Below, in pieces: positions 24,560-32,276 of a stretch of DNA of 64,000 nucleotides (the first letter of the stretch is position 1; the number at the start of each line of letters is the position of its first letter). The stretch spans positions 1 through 64,000 of the forward strand of contig JBPCMN010000058.1 in NCBI GenBank assembly GCA_051002235.1, read 5' to 3'. The translations under genes and the position numbers were made by a program. Origin of the DNA: JBPCMN01 sp013695115 (GTDB taxonomy: Bacteria > Actinomycetota > Acidimicrobiia > IMCC26256 > JACDBD01). Below the pieces are notes generated by a model. It was given only the letters and a program-made list of their open reading frames with translations. It was not told the DNA's origin and searched no databases.

Positions 24560-25723
24560 GTGAAGTACGTCGTCCTCGTCCCTGATGGTTGCGCCGACGA
24601 GCCGCTGCGCGAGCTGGGTCACCGCACCCCGCTCGAGGCGGCGGCGATGCCCGCGCTCGCCCGCCTGGCCGCGCGCGCCGAGGTCGGACGGGCCGCGGTC
24701 ATCCCCGAAGGTCTCCCGCCCGGCAGCGACGTCGGCAACATGGCCATCCTCGGTTACGACCCCAACGTGTTCCATACCGGCCGGGCGCCCATCGAGGCCG
24801 CGGCCATGGGCGTCGAGCTGGCGCCGGACGAGGTGGCGTTCCGCTGCAATCTCGTCACGGTCGATGACGCAACCGACCCGCCGACGATGGTTGACTTCGC
24901 CGCCGGCCACCCGACCAGCGAGCAGAGTCACCCCATCGTCACCGCCCTCGACGAAGCGCTCGGAGCCGGCCGCGACGGCGTGCGCTTCCATGCCGGCGTC
25001 GAGTACCGCCACCTGTGCGTGGTGCCGGCAGACTTCGGCGACGCCGAGTGCGTCCCGCCTCACGACCTCACCGGCCGCGGCGCGGTCATGCCCAGCGGCC
25101 CGGCCGCCCCGAAGCTGGCCGCGCTCATGGACGCGTCCAAGGAGATCGTGCGCGCCGCGGCCCGGGAGGTCGGCTCGGACGCGACCCAGATCTGGCTGTG
25201 GGGCCAGGGCGTGCGCCCCTCGATGCCGGCGTTCGCGGACCGCTACGGCGTCACCGGCCGGCTGAGCTCGGCCGTCGACCTCGTGCGGGGACTCGGTGTG
25301 CTCACCGGCCTGGAGGTGGTCGACGTCCCCGGCGCAACCGCCGGGTTCGACAACGACTACGTCGCCCAGCGCGACGCTTGCCTGCGCTCGCTCGCCGACC
25401 GCGACTTCTTCCTCCTCCACGTCGAGGCCACCGACGAGGCCGGCCACCAGGGCAACGTCGCCGAGAAGGTTGCCGCGCTCGAGCGCTGGGACACCGATGT
25501 CATCGCGCCGCTCGCGGACGCGCTCGACGGCGAGCCCTGGCGCCTGCTGGTCATGCCCGACCACGCCACGCCGTGCGTGCTCAAGACCCACACCTCCGAC
25601 CCCGTGCCCTATCTCCTCTTCGACGCTGCCGTCGACGGACCGGGCGGCGAGTACACCGAGCGCAGCGTCGCCGGCGGCGGCGCGGTGGTCGCGCACACCC
25701 TGATGGAGCGCCTGCTCGCCTAG
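24560..25723 (+). CDS. ApgM-family protein, likely homoserine kinase replacing ThrB
   Basis: This 387-residue protein is of the alkaline-phosphatase superfamily, related to archaeal cofactor-independent phosphoglycerate mutase. It starts VKYVVLVPDGCADEPL, has the nucleophile region GLPPGSDVGNMAILGYD, and LLHVEATDEAGHQGNVAEK with metal ligands. IWLWGQGVRPSMPAF and SSAVDLVRGLGVLTGL resemble the subfamily proposed to be homoserine kinases rather than true mutases. hom and thrC lie just upstream and no thrB is present, so homoserine phosphorylation is my preferred role. The alternative, 3-/2-phosphoglycerate interconversion, would suit the two genes downstream. A TACGAT hexamer seven bases before GTG 24560 supports the start. 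Confidence 0.82.
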   Translation: MKYVVLVPDGCADEPLRELGHRTPLEAAAMPALARLAARAEVGRAAVIPEGLPPGSDVGNMAILGYDPNVFHTGRAPIEAAAMGVELAPDEVAFRCNLVTVDDATDPPTMVDFAAGHPTSEQSHPIVTALDEALGAGRDGVRFHAGVEYRHLCVVPADFGDAECVPPHDLTGRGAVMPSGPAAPKLAALMDASKEIVRAAAREVGSDATQIWLWGQGVRPSMPAFADRYGVTGRLSSAVDLVRGLGVLTGLEVVDVPGATAGFDNDYVAQRDACLRSLADRDFFLLHVEATDEAGHQGNVAEKVAALERWDTDVIAPLADALDGEPWRLLVMPDHATPCVLKTHTSDPVPYLLFDAAVDGPGGEYTERSVAGGGAVVAHTLMERLLA

Positions 25724-25737
25724 CGAGGGGGACAGAG

Positions 25738-27132
25738 CTGCCAGTCCGCACGCTCGTGCTCGTCGACGGCGAGCACTACCCGCCTGTAGTGCGCGCCGCG
25801 ATCGACGAGCTGCGCGCCGCCGGGAGCGACGTCGTCGGCGCGGCCCTGCTCGGCGGGGGCGAGAAGCTGCGGGTCGACGAGGCGCCCGAGTACGGGGTCG
25901 CGTCCGACGCGGTCGTCTCCGGTGCCTCACCTCTCGCCGCGCTCCTCGAGTCCCTGGCGCGCTTCGACCCCGACGAGGTCGTCGACCTCTCCGACGAGCC
26001 CGTCCTGGACGCCCGCACCCGCATGCTCCTGGCCGCGCACGCGCTCCACCACGGCGTGCCCTACCGCGGGGCCGACTTCCGTTTCGACCCGCCACCGCGC
26101 CCGCGCCGGGCGGTGAAGCCGAGCATGGCGGTGATCGGGACGGGTAAGCGCACGGGCAAGACCGCGGTCGCGTCGGCGGCGGCGCGCGCGCTGGCTGCCC
26201 GCGGGCGCGCCCCGGTGATCGTGGCGATGGGGCGGGGCGGGCCCTCGGAGCCCGAGCTGGTCGATCCCGCCCGCGCCGACCTGTCCCCGGCGGGACTGCT
26301 GGCGCGCGCCGATGCCGGCCGCCACGCCGCCAGCGACCACCTCGAGGACGCGCTCACCGCCGGCGTCACCACCGTCGGCACCCGTCGGTGCGGGGGTGGG
26401 CTCGCGGGCGCGCCGGCCTCGAGCACGTTTGCCGACGGCGTCGCGCTCGCGAACGCGCGTCCCGAGACGCTGCTGGTGCTCGAAGGCTCGGGCGCGGCGA
26501 TCCCACCCGTCCACGCCGACGCCACCATCTGCGTGGTGCCCGCGTCGGCGGACGTCGAGGTCGCCACCGGCTACCTGGGTCCCTACGCCCTGTTGCTGAG
26601 TGACGTGGTCGTCGTTACACTTTCCGAAGTTGCACCGCCCGGCTCGAGTCGGGGTGCCATCCCGGCCGCACGGTTGGCCGAACGGCTGGAAGACCGCATC
26701 CGGAGCATCATCCCGGAGATCCCGGTCGTCCGCACCGTCCTGCGACCCTGGCCTCTCGCCTCGATCGCGCAGCGGTCCATCTTCTTTGCCACCACCGCTC
26801 CTGAGCCGGTTGCAGCCCGGTCGGCGGTGTATCTGGGGTCTCGGCACCACGCCACCGTCGTGGGCTGGACCAGCAACCTCGCCGACCGAGCCCGGCTCGC
26901 CGAGGACCTGGCCCGGCTCCCCGAGGGGGTCGAGGTGCTCGTAACGGAGTTGAAGGCAGCCGCGGTCGACGTCGCCACCCGGGCGGCGCTCGAGCGGGGC
27001 ATGGAGGTCATCTACTGCGACAACCGGCCGGAGCCCGTCTCGGCGGGCGCCGGCACCGACAAGCTCGACGCCGCGGTCGTGGCGGTGGCCGAGCTCGCCA
27101 CCGAGCGGTTCGGAGCAGCACCACAACCATGA
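25738..27132 (+). CDS. cpgS: Cyclic 2,3-diphosphoglycerate synthetase
   Basis: It closes 2,3-diphosphoglycerate to cyclic 2,3-diphosphoglycerate with ATP. Family landmarks are VDGEHYPPVVRAAI near the N-terminus, VVDLSDEPVLDAR, GVPYRGADFRF, the P-loop IGTGKRTGKTAVASAAA (about 140-156), GRHAASDHLEDAL, RRCGGGLAG, LEGSGAAIPPV and ELKAAAVDVATRAALERGME. The length (464) matches the methanogen enzyme. No ATG fits: CTG 25738, with GAGGGGGA four bases before the bases preceding it, retains the conserved N-terminus, and GTG 25756 is the alternative. It lies 14 bp after the ApgM gene and overlaps the kinase gene by four bases. Confidence 0.85.
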   Translation: MPVRTLVLVDGEHYPPVVRAAIDELRAAGSDVVGAALLGGGEKLRVDEAPEYGVASDAVVSGASPLAALLESLARFDPDEVVDLSDEPVLDARTRMLLAAHALHHGVPYRGADFRFDPPPRPRRAVKPSMAVIGTGKRTGKTAVASAAARALAARGRAPVIVAMGRGGPSEPELVDPARADLSPAGLLARADAGRHAASDHLEDALTAGVTTVGTRRCGGGLAGAPASSTFADGVALANARPETLLVLEGSGAAIPPVHADATICVVPASADVEVATGYLGPYALLLSDVVVVTLSEVAPPGSSRGAIPAARLAERLEDRIRSIIPEIPVVRTVLRPWPLASIAQRSIFFATTAPEPVAARSAVYLGSRHHATVVGWTSNLADRARLAEDLARLPEGVEVLVTELKAAAVDVATRAALERGMEVIYCDNRPEPVSAGAGTDKLDAAVVAVAELATERFGAAPQP

Positions 27133-28082
27133 AGCAGCAACCGCGCCACATCGTCATCTCGGGCGAGGAGCACCAGCTCCCGTACTCGAAGGGGTTGATG
27201 GCCGCCTCGATCATGGCCACCGGCCTCGCGCCGGCGCGCGCCTTCCACGTCGCCGAGCGGGTCGAGGAGCGGCTGCACGAGACCGGCGTGCTCTCGCTCA
27301 CCCGGGCCGAGCTGTTCGATGTCGCCCACGAGGTGCTCGTCGACGAGGTGGGGGAGCGCTACGCCGAGTCGTTCACGAAGTGGCAGGTCGCCAACGAGCT
27401 CGATCGCCCCCTGGTCATCCTCATCGGGGGCGCGACCGGCGTCGGCAAGTCGACGATCGCCACCCAGCTGGCGGCCCGGCTCGGCTTGACCCGGATCATC
27501 CCGACGGACGCGATCCGCGAGGTCATGCGGGCCATGTTCAGCGACGAGATGCTGCCGACCCTGCACACGTCGTCGTTCGAGGCCGAACGGCTCGCGGCCC
27601 GTAATCCGCTGCCCCGCAGCGCCGACCCCGTGGTCATCGGGTTCCGCGAGCAATCGGCCGCGGTCATGGTTGGCGTACGCGCCCTCGTCCGGCGTGCCAT
27701 CATGGAGGGTACCGACCTGATCCTCGAGGGCGCCCACATCGCCCCGGGATTCCTCGACCTTTCCGAGTTCGAGGGTGCGGTCGTGGTCCCGTTCGTGGTC
27801 ACGGTCGACGACGAGGAGCTGCACCGCTCGCACTTCATCCTGCGGGCCCACGAGTCACGGGGGCGGGTCTCCGACCGGTATCTCGACCATTTCGACAACA
27901 TCCGCAAGATCCAGCGCTACGTGAAGTCGCTGGCCATGGAGCACGGCATGCCGATCATCCCGTCCTACAACCTCGACGCCACCCTCTCGCAGGTGATCGA
28001 GCTGGTGGTGACCGAGGCCACCCGGGCCGTCCCGTCTCCAGTCCCTTCCCCATTGACCCCCACCACTTCCCCGACCCGATAA
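27129..28082 (+). CDS. pgk2: 2-phosphoglycerate kinase
   Basis: It phosphorylates 2-phosphoglycerate to 2,3-diphosphoglycerate, the step before CpgS. The N-terminal ~90 residues form an ATP-cone-like regulatory domain (YSKGLMAASIMATGL, then HEVLVDEVGERYAESF). The kinase domain follows, with Walker A GGATGVGKSTIATQLAARLG (about 101-120), TDAIREVMRAMF and LILEGAHIAPGF. The layout is that of the methanogen enzyme. The ATG overlaps the cpgS stop by four bases; stoichiometric co-production with CpgS is likely. A Pro/Ser/Thr tail ends the protein. Confidence 0.87.
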   Translation: MKQQPRHIVISGEEHQLPYSKGLMAASIMATGLAPARAFHVAERVEERLHETGVLSLTRAELFDVAHEVLVDEVGERYAESFTKWQVANELDRPLVILIGGATGVGKSTIATQLAARLGLTRIIPTDAIREVMRAMFSDEMLPTLHTSSFEAERLAARNPLPRSADPVVIGFREQSAAVMVGVRALVRRAIMEGTDLILEGAHIAPGFLDLSEFEGAVVVPFVVTVDDEELHRSHFILRAHESRGRVSDRYLDHFDNIRKIQRYVKSLAMEHGMPIIPSYNLDATLSQVIELVVTEATRAVPSPVPSPLTPTTSPTR

Positions 28083-28093
28083 GGAGAACCTCC

Positions 28094-28162
28094 ATGGCGC
28101 CGGAACGAAGCGAAGCCCTGGCCGGACGGCCGGGAGGGCGAAGCGGAGTGACCCATGAGTGA
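28094..28162 (+). CDS. Short leader reading frame overlapping the rho start (22 codons)
   Basis: AAGGAG (28081-28086) lies seven bases before ATG 28094, a better ribosome-binding site than many genes here have. The frame encodes MAPERSEALAGRPGGRSGVT, then HE, and stops at 28160-28162, five bases inside rho (ATG 28155). Ribosomes finishing it would be placed on the rho start. A leader peptide precedes rho in E. coli (rhoL), but the sequences are not comparable. It could also be a chance frame. Confidence 0.45.
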   Translation: MAPERSEALAGRPGGRSGVTHE

Positions 28163-29909
28163 GGACCAGCAACAGGAGCTCGAGCGTTCCGTGCTCGACG
28201 GCAAGGATCGCGAGCAGCTCCACGAGATCGCGGGTGCGATGGGCGTGCGCGCTGCCACCCGCATGAAGAAGGGCGACCTCATCGACGCCATCCTCGACGC
28301 CGCCAACGGCGACGCCGATGCCGGCCCGTCCAGCAACGAGGGTGCCGACGAGAAGCCCCGCCGCATCCGGTCGGCGCGCGCCAGCGAGGCCGATGCCGAT
28401 CCCATCGCGGCCCTCGCCGCCGAGGAGGACGCGCTCGCCGCGGTCACCGACGGCGGCGACGCCGAGGCGGGCGAGCCCGCCGCCCGGCCCCGACCCCGCG
28501 CCCGAACCAGCTCGGCCGAAGCCGGTTCCTCCGGCGAGCGCGGCGGCTCCGACAAGGGCGGGTCGTCGGGCGGCGGCACCGCCACCGCCACCCGGACGCG
28601 CACCAACGAGCCCCGTACCGACCCGCCCAAGGCTGACGGGCCCAAGGCTGACGGGCCCAAGGCCGACGGGCCCAAGGCTGACGGGGAGGACGAGCGCCAG
28701 AGCTACGGCGAGGGCAACCGCCGCCGCCGCCGCCGCCGGGGGCGCGAGCGCCAGGGCGAGGATGCCGAGCCCCAGGGCGAGCCCGAGCCGACCGAGGGCC
28801 TGCTCGACCTACGCGACGAGGGCTACGGCTTCCTGCGGGCGACGGGCTACCTGGCCGGTCCCCAGGACGTCTACGTCTCGGCGTCGCAGGTGAAGCGGTT
28901 CTCGCTGCGCAAGGGCGACTACGTCAAGGGCATGACCCGGCCCGCGGCCCGCACCGAGAAGTACCCCGCGCTGTTGCGCGTCGACGAGATCAACGGCATG
29001 AGCCCCGACGAGGCGCGCGCCCGCCCCCGCTTCGAGGATCTCACGCCGCTGTTCCCCGACTCGCAGCTGCGGCTCGAGCTCGACGACGACCCGCTCAACA
29101 TGACCGGGCGCATCGTCGACCTTATCTCGCCCATCGGCAAGGGCCAGCGCGGCCTGGTCGTGTCGCCGCCGAAGGCGGGCAAGACCACCATCCTCAAGCA
29201 GCTCGTCTACTCGGTGGAACGCAACAACCCCGAGGTGCACCTCATGGTGCTGCTCGTCGACGAGCGGCCCGAGGAGTTCACCGACATGCGCCGCCACGTG
29301 CTCCAGGGCGAGGTGGTGGCGAGCACGTTCGACCGCCCGTCCGAGGAGCACACCCAGGTGGCCGAGCTCACCATCGATCGGGCCAAGCGCCTCGTCGAGA
29401 TGGGCCAGGACGTCGTCATCGTGCTCGACGGCATCACCCGCCTCGCCCGCGCCTACAACCTGTCGGCGCCCGCGTCGGGGAGGATCCTCTCGGGTGGTGT
29501 CGACTCGACCGCCCTGTACCCGCCCAAGAGGTTTTTCGGCGCGGCGCGGAATATCGAGGAAGGCGGGTCGTTGACCATCATCGCCACCGCCCTCATCGAG
29601 ACCGGCAGCCGGATGGACGAGGTGATCTTCGAGGAGTTCAAGGGCACCGGCAACATGGAGCTACGCCTCGACCGGCGCCTGTCCGAGCGGCGGATCTACC
29701 CGTCGATCGACGTCGAGGGGTCGAGCACCCGCCACGAGGAGCTGCTGTTCGACCGCGACCAGCTCCAGCAGGTGTGGAAGCTGCGGCGGGTGCTGAACGC
29801 CCTGGAGGACGGCAAGGGCCTCGAGTTGCTCATGGACAAGATCCGCACCACCAAGAGCAACGACGAGTTCCTCGCCGAGATCGCCAAGGCGCCGAGTCCC
29901 GGCTCGTAA
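28155..29909 (+). CDS. rho: Transcription termination factor Rho
   Basis: Rho is the hexameric RNA helicase that ends transcription. The N-terminal Rho-N helices (SVLDGKDREQLHEIAGAMGV) are followed by a ~150-residue low-complexity insert rich in Ala, Gly, Asp and Arg, as in other actinobacteria; it has four PKADG repeats and an Arg run. Then come the RNA-binding cold-shock domain (GYGFLRATGYLAGPQDVYVS) and the RecA-like core with Walker A SPPKAGKTT and the Q/R loops (IVLDGITRLARAYN, GRILSGGVDSTALY). The start has GGAG six bases upstream. rpmE follows by 24 bp. Confidence 0.97.
   Translation: MSEDQQQELERSVLDGKDREQLHEIAGAMGVRAATRMKKGDLIDAILDAANGDADAGPSSNEGADEKPRRIRSARASEADADPIAALAAEEDALAAVTDGGDAEAGEPAARPRPRARTSSAEAGSSGERGGSDKGGSSGGGTATATRTRTNEPRTDPPKADGPKADGPKADGPKADGEDERQSYGEGNRRRRRRRGRERQGEDAEPQGEPEPTEGLLDLRDEGYGFLRATGYLAGPQDVYVSASQVKRFSLRKGDYVKGMTRPAARTEKYPALLRVDEINGMSPDEARARPRFEDLTPLFPDSQLRLELDDDPLNMTGRIVDLISPIGKGQRGLVVSPPKAGKTTILKQLVYSVERNNPEVHLMVLLVDERPEEFTDMRRHVLQGEVVASTFDRPSEEHTQVAELTIDRAKRLVEMGQDVVIVLDGITRLARAYNLSAPASGRILSGGVDSTALYPPKRFFGAARNIEEGGSLTIIATALIETGSRMDEVIFEEFKGTGNMELRLDRRLSERRIYPSIDVEGSSTRHEELLFDRDQLQQVWKLRRVLNALEDGKGLELLMDKIRTTKSNDEFLAEIAKAPSPGS
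28626..28685 (+). repeat. Four 15-bp in-frame tandem repeats in rho (PKADG)
   Basis: CCCAAGGCTGACGGG occurs at 28626-28640, 28641-28655 and 28671-28685, with one single-base variant (GGCCGAC) at 28656-28670. Each unit encodes Pro-Lys-Ala-Asp-Gly within the disordered insert. The near-identity at DNA level points to recent slippage expansion. Confidence 0.9.
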
Positions 29910-29933
29910 ATCGGGTCGTACACTGGAGAAGCG

Positions 29934-30155
29934 ATGAAAGCGGATATCCACCCCGACTACGTCGAGTGCCGCGTGACCTGCTCGTGCGGCAACACGTTCA
30001 CCACCCGCTCGACCGTGCCCGAGCTGCGGGCCGAACTGTGCGCGGAGTGCCACCCCTTCTATACGGGCAAGCAGAAGCTGGTCGACACCGGCGGGCGGGT
30101 CGAGCGCTTCCAGCGCCGGTACGCCAAGGCCGACGCCGCCAAGAAGAAGGCCTAA
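29934..30155 (+). CDS. rpmE: 50S ribosomal protein L31 (zinc-binding form)
   Basis: This 73-residue L31 begins MKADIHPDYVECRVTCSCGN and contains CAECHPFYTGKQKLVDTGGR. The paired cysteines (16/18 and 36/39) form the zinc site, so this is the zinc-containing type, not the zinc-independent paralogue induced in zinc starvation. A lysine-rich tail follows. GGAGAAG precedes the ATG. Its position after rho is conserved in actinobacteria. Confidence 0.96.
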   Translation: MKADIHPDYVECRVTCSCGNTFTTRSTVPELRAELCAECHPFYTGKQKLVDTGGRVERFQRRYAKADAAKKKA

Positions 30156-30159
30156 CCCG

Positions 30160-31101
30160 GTGGCGCGTCAGCCCCTGCCGAAGTACATGGGCGGGCAGGC
30201 CGTGATGGAAGGCGTGATGATGCGCGGCGAGCGCGCCTGGGCCGTCGCCGTGCGCACGCTCGACGGCGACATCGAGGTCGAGGTCCACGACGCGCCCCGC
30301 TGGGCCGAGCGCTGGTCGAAGATCCCGCTCGTACGCGGGGTGGTGACGTTGGCTGAGTCGCTGACGCTGGGGTTCAAGGCCCTGACGTGGTCGGCCAACA
30401 AGCAGGTGCCCGAGGAAGAGCAACTCTCCTCCAAGGCGATCGGCTGGACGATGGCGGTCGCGTTGACCGTCTTCACCGCCATCTTCATCCTGCTGCCGGC
30501 GTTCGGCGCCCGGGGCCTCAACCGGGTCCTGCCCCTCGACGGGTTCTGGCTCCACGCCGCCGAGGGCGCGCTCCGCATCGGCCTGTTCATGGGCTACATC
30601 CTGCTCATCGGGCGCATGGCCGACATCAAGCGCGTGTTCCAGTACCACGGCGCCGAGCACAAGGCGATCGCGGCCTACGAGAACGGAGTCGAGGTGACAC
30701 CGGAGTCGGCGCAGCGCTTCACCACCGAGCACGTGCGCTGCGGTACCAACTTCCTCCTGACCGTGATGGTGATCACCATCGTCGTGTACGCGTTCTTCGG
30801 CCGGCCGGCGCTCCCGCTGCTGATCGCGTCGCGGGTGCTGCTCATTCCGCTCATCGCCGGCATCAGCTACGAGATCATCCGGTTTGCCGCCCGGCACATG
30901 GACAAGGCGTGGATGCGCGTCCTCATGCGGCCCGGGCTGGCGCTGCAGAAGCTCACGACCCGCCAACCGAGCCTCGACCAGCTCGAGGTTGCGATCACCT
31001 CGCTGAAGGCGGTCATGACCGCCGAGCAGCTGAGCGAGGTCGAGGCCCGGCGCCCGCAGCCGGCGCCGGCCGCGCTGCCCGCGTTCCGCGGCGCGCTGTA
31101 G
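30160..31101 (+). CDS. DUF1385 (YqhQ-like) membrane protein
   Basis: This conserved 313-residue protein has the family N-terminus YMGGQAVMEGVMMRGERAWA, the core GRMADIKRVFQYHGAEHKA and CGTNFLLTVMVI, and about four membrane helices (near 108-126, 140-160, 200-220 and 224-245). The molecular role is not established in this family. In many Gram-positives it lies next to rpmE and prfA; here prfA has been pushed 3.3 kb away by inserted genes. The GTG start is four bases after rpmE. Confidence 0.9.
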   Translation: MARQPLPKYMGGQAVMEGVMMRGERAWAVAVRTLDGDIEVEVHDAPRWAERWSKIPLVRGVVTLAESLTLGFKALTWSANKQVPEEEQLSSKAIGWTMAVALTVFTAIFILLPAFGARGLNRVLPLDGFWLHAAEGALRIGLFMGYILLIGRMADIKRVFQYHGAEHKAIAAYENGVEVTPESAQRFTTEHVRCGTNFLLTVMVITIVVYAFFGRPALPLLIASRVLLIPLIAGISYEIIRFAARHMDKAWMRVLMRPGLALQKLTTRQPSLDQLEVAITSLKAVMTAEQLSEVEARRPQPAPAALPAFRGAL

Positions 31102-31154
31102 CCCGCTCCCTGACGTTCGCGCGCTTCCGTCTGCGTGACATCGGGCACCATGTT

Positions 31155-31184
31155 CTTGCACTCCGCGTGCAAGAGTCTTAGGCT
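31155..31184 (+). promoter_or_regulatory. Leaderless promoter with inverted-repeat operator
   Basis: CTTGCAC-TCCGC-GTGCAAG (31155-31173) is a perfect 7-bp inverted repeat. Its left arm contains the -35 (TTGCAC, 31156-31161). After a 17-base spacer the -10 is TAGGCT (31179-31184), six bases before the GTG start at 31191. A dimeric repressor bound to the repeat would block RNA polymerase; its identity is unknown. Confidence 0.65.
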
Positions 31185-31190
31185 CGGGTC

Positions 31191-32276
31191 GTGAGCAAGC
31201 TCCCCTCCAACAACGTCCAGACCGAGTGGACCGAGACGGAGCTGCTCGCCTCGGACGAGATCGCCGAGCCGCTGGTCGCCGCGGGCGTGCGCTGCCACGG
31301 CGGCTTCGACGCCGCCGGCGAGTACCGGTCCCCGCGCACCCGCAACCGCTCGCCCGCGATCGACGCCTGGCAGCGGCACCACCGCGAGCAGTTCGGAACC
31401 GAGCTCATCGACGTGCCGTTGTCGACCTGGCCCGAGAGCTACCCCAACGTCGCCCAGGCCAAGTTCCTGTTGCGCTCCGGGGTGCGCGAGCCGATGATCA
31501 CCGTCCTCACCCGGATCGGCACCGTCGAGGGCTTCGGCGCCATGATCCGCTACGCGGACGTCGGCGACATTCAGCGCTTCTTCGACGACAGCATCACCGG
31601 CACCGCGACCGCCCACCTCAACCGCGGTCTGTTCGAGGCCCACGCCCGCGACGAAGCCGGCTTCGAGGACGAGGCCGGCCACAAGCAGATGTGGTTCGCG
31701 GCGCGCGACATCGCGTTCGAGGAGCCGATCACAGAGGACCAGACCGCGACCATGCTCGAGCGCATGGGCCTTCGTGGCAGCGGTGGGAGTGCGCCCGACC
31801 CGGAGCGGATTCGCCGCCAGATGGAGGATCAGCTCGTGTTCACCGACCTCGACTTCGGGCTCGAGATGCTCGTGCAGCGGATGATCGGCATCCTGCTCAT
31901 CGAGATCTCGGCGTTCCACACGTTTGCGTGGGCCGAAGCCGTGCTGTCCGACGCCGATCTCGTTGCCGGCGATGGCGACGCCGCACGGGTCGTCTCCTAC
32001 ATTCGCCGGGACGAGACCCCCCACGTCGAGTACCTCAAGACCGCCATCACCGAGATGCGCGACCGAACGTTCGTCGGCGAGTCGGGACGGAAGATCCCCG
32101 GGACCGAGGTCGTGGGCGAGCTCTGGGACCGGGGCCTGGCCGACTCGCTCGGACCCCGCCGCGAGCAGCAGCGCGAGACGACCCGGCGCGAGATCGAGCG
32201 CGCAGTGCGGGCGAATCCGGGCGGCGACGACCTGCTCGAGGAGCTCGACGCGCTCAGCACGGAGGCGCAGACGTGA
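31191..32276 (+). CDS. Putative ferritin-like diiron protein partnered with an LLM oxidoreductase
   Basis: The 361-residue protein is mostly helical. It has two E-x-x-H motifs: EDEAGHKQMWFAARD (about 162-176) and RRDETPHVEYLKTAI (about 272-286), together with acidic helices (DQLVFTDLDFGLEMLVQ, LLIEISAFHTFAWAEAV) that could supply the other ligands. This is the signature of ferritin-like diiron carboxylate proteins. That assignment is mine from pattern, not from a known family name. The stop overlaps the start of the flavin-dependent oxidoreductase gene, so the two are probably one functional unit, perhaps a monooxygenase. Confidence 0.6.
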   Translation: MSKLPSNNVQTEWTETELLASDEIAEPLVAAGVRCHGGFDAAGEYRSPRTRNRSPAIDAWQRHHREQFGTELIDVPLSTWPESYPNVAQAKFLLRSGVREPMITVLTRIGTVEGFGAMIRYADVGDIQRFFDDSITGTATAHLNRGLFEAHARDEAGFEDEAGHKQMWFAARDIAFEEPITEDQTATMLERMGLRGSGGSAPDPERIRRQMEDQLVFTDLDFGLEMLVQRMIGILLIEISAFHTFAWAEAVLSDADLVAGDGDAARVVSYIRRDETPHVEYLKTAITEMRDRTFVGESGRKIPGTEVVGELWDRGLADSLGPRREQQRETTRREIERAVRANPGGDDLLEELDALSTEAQT

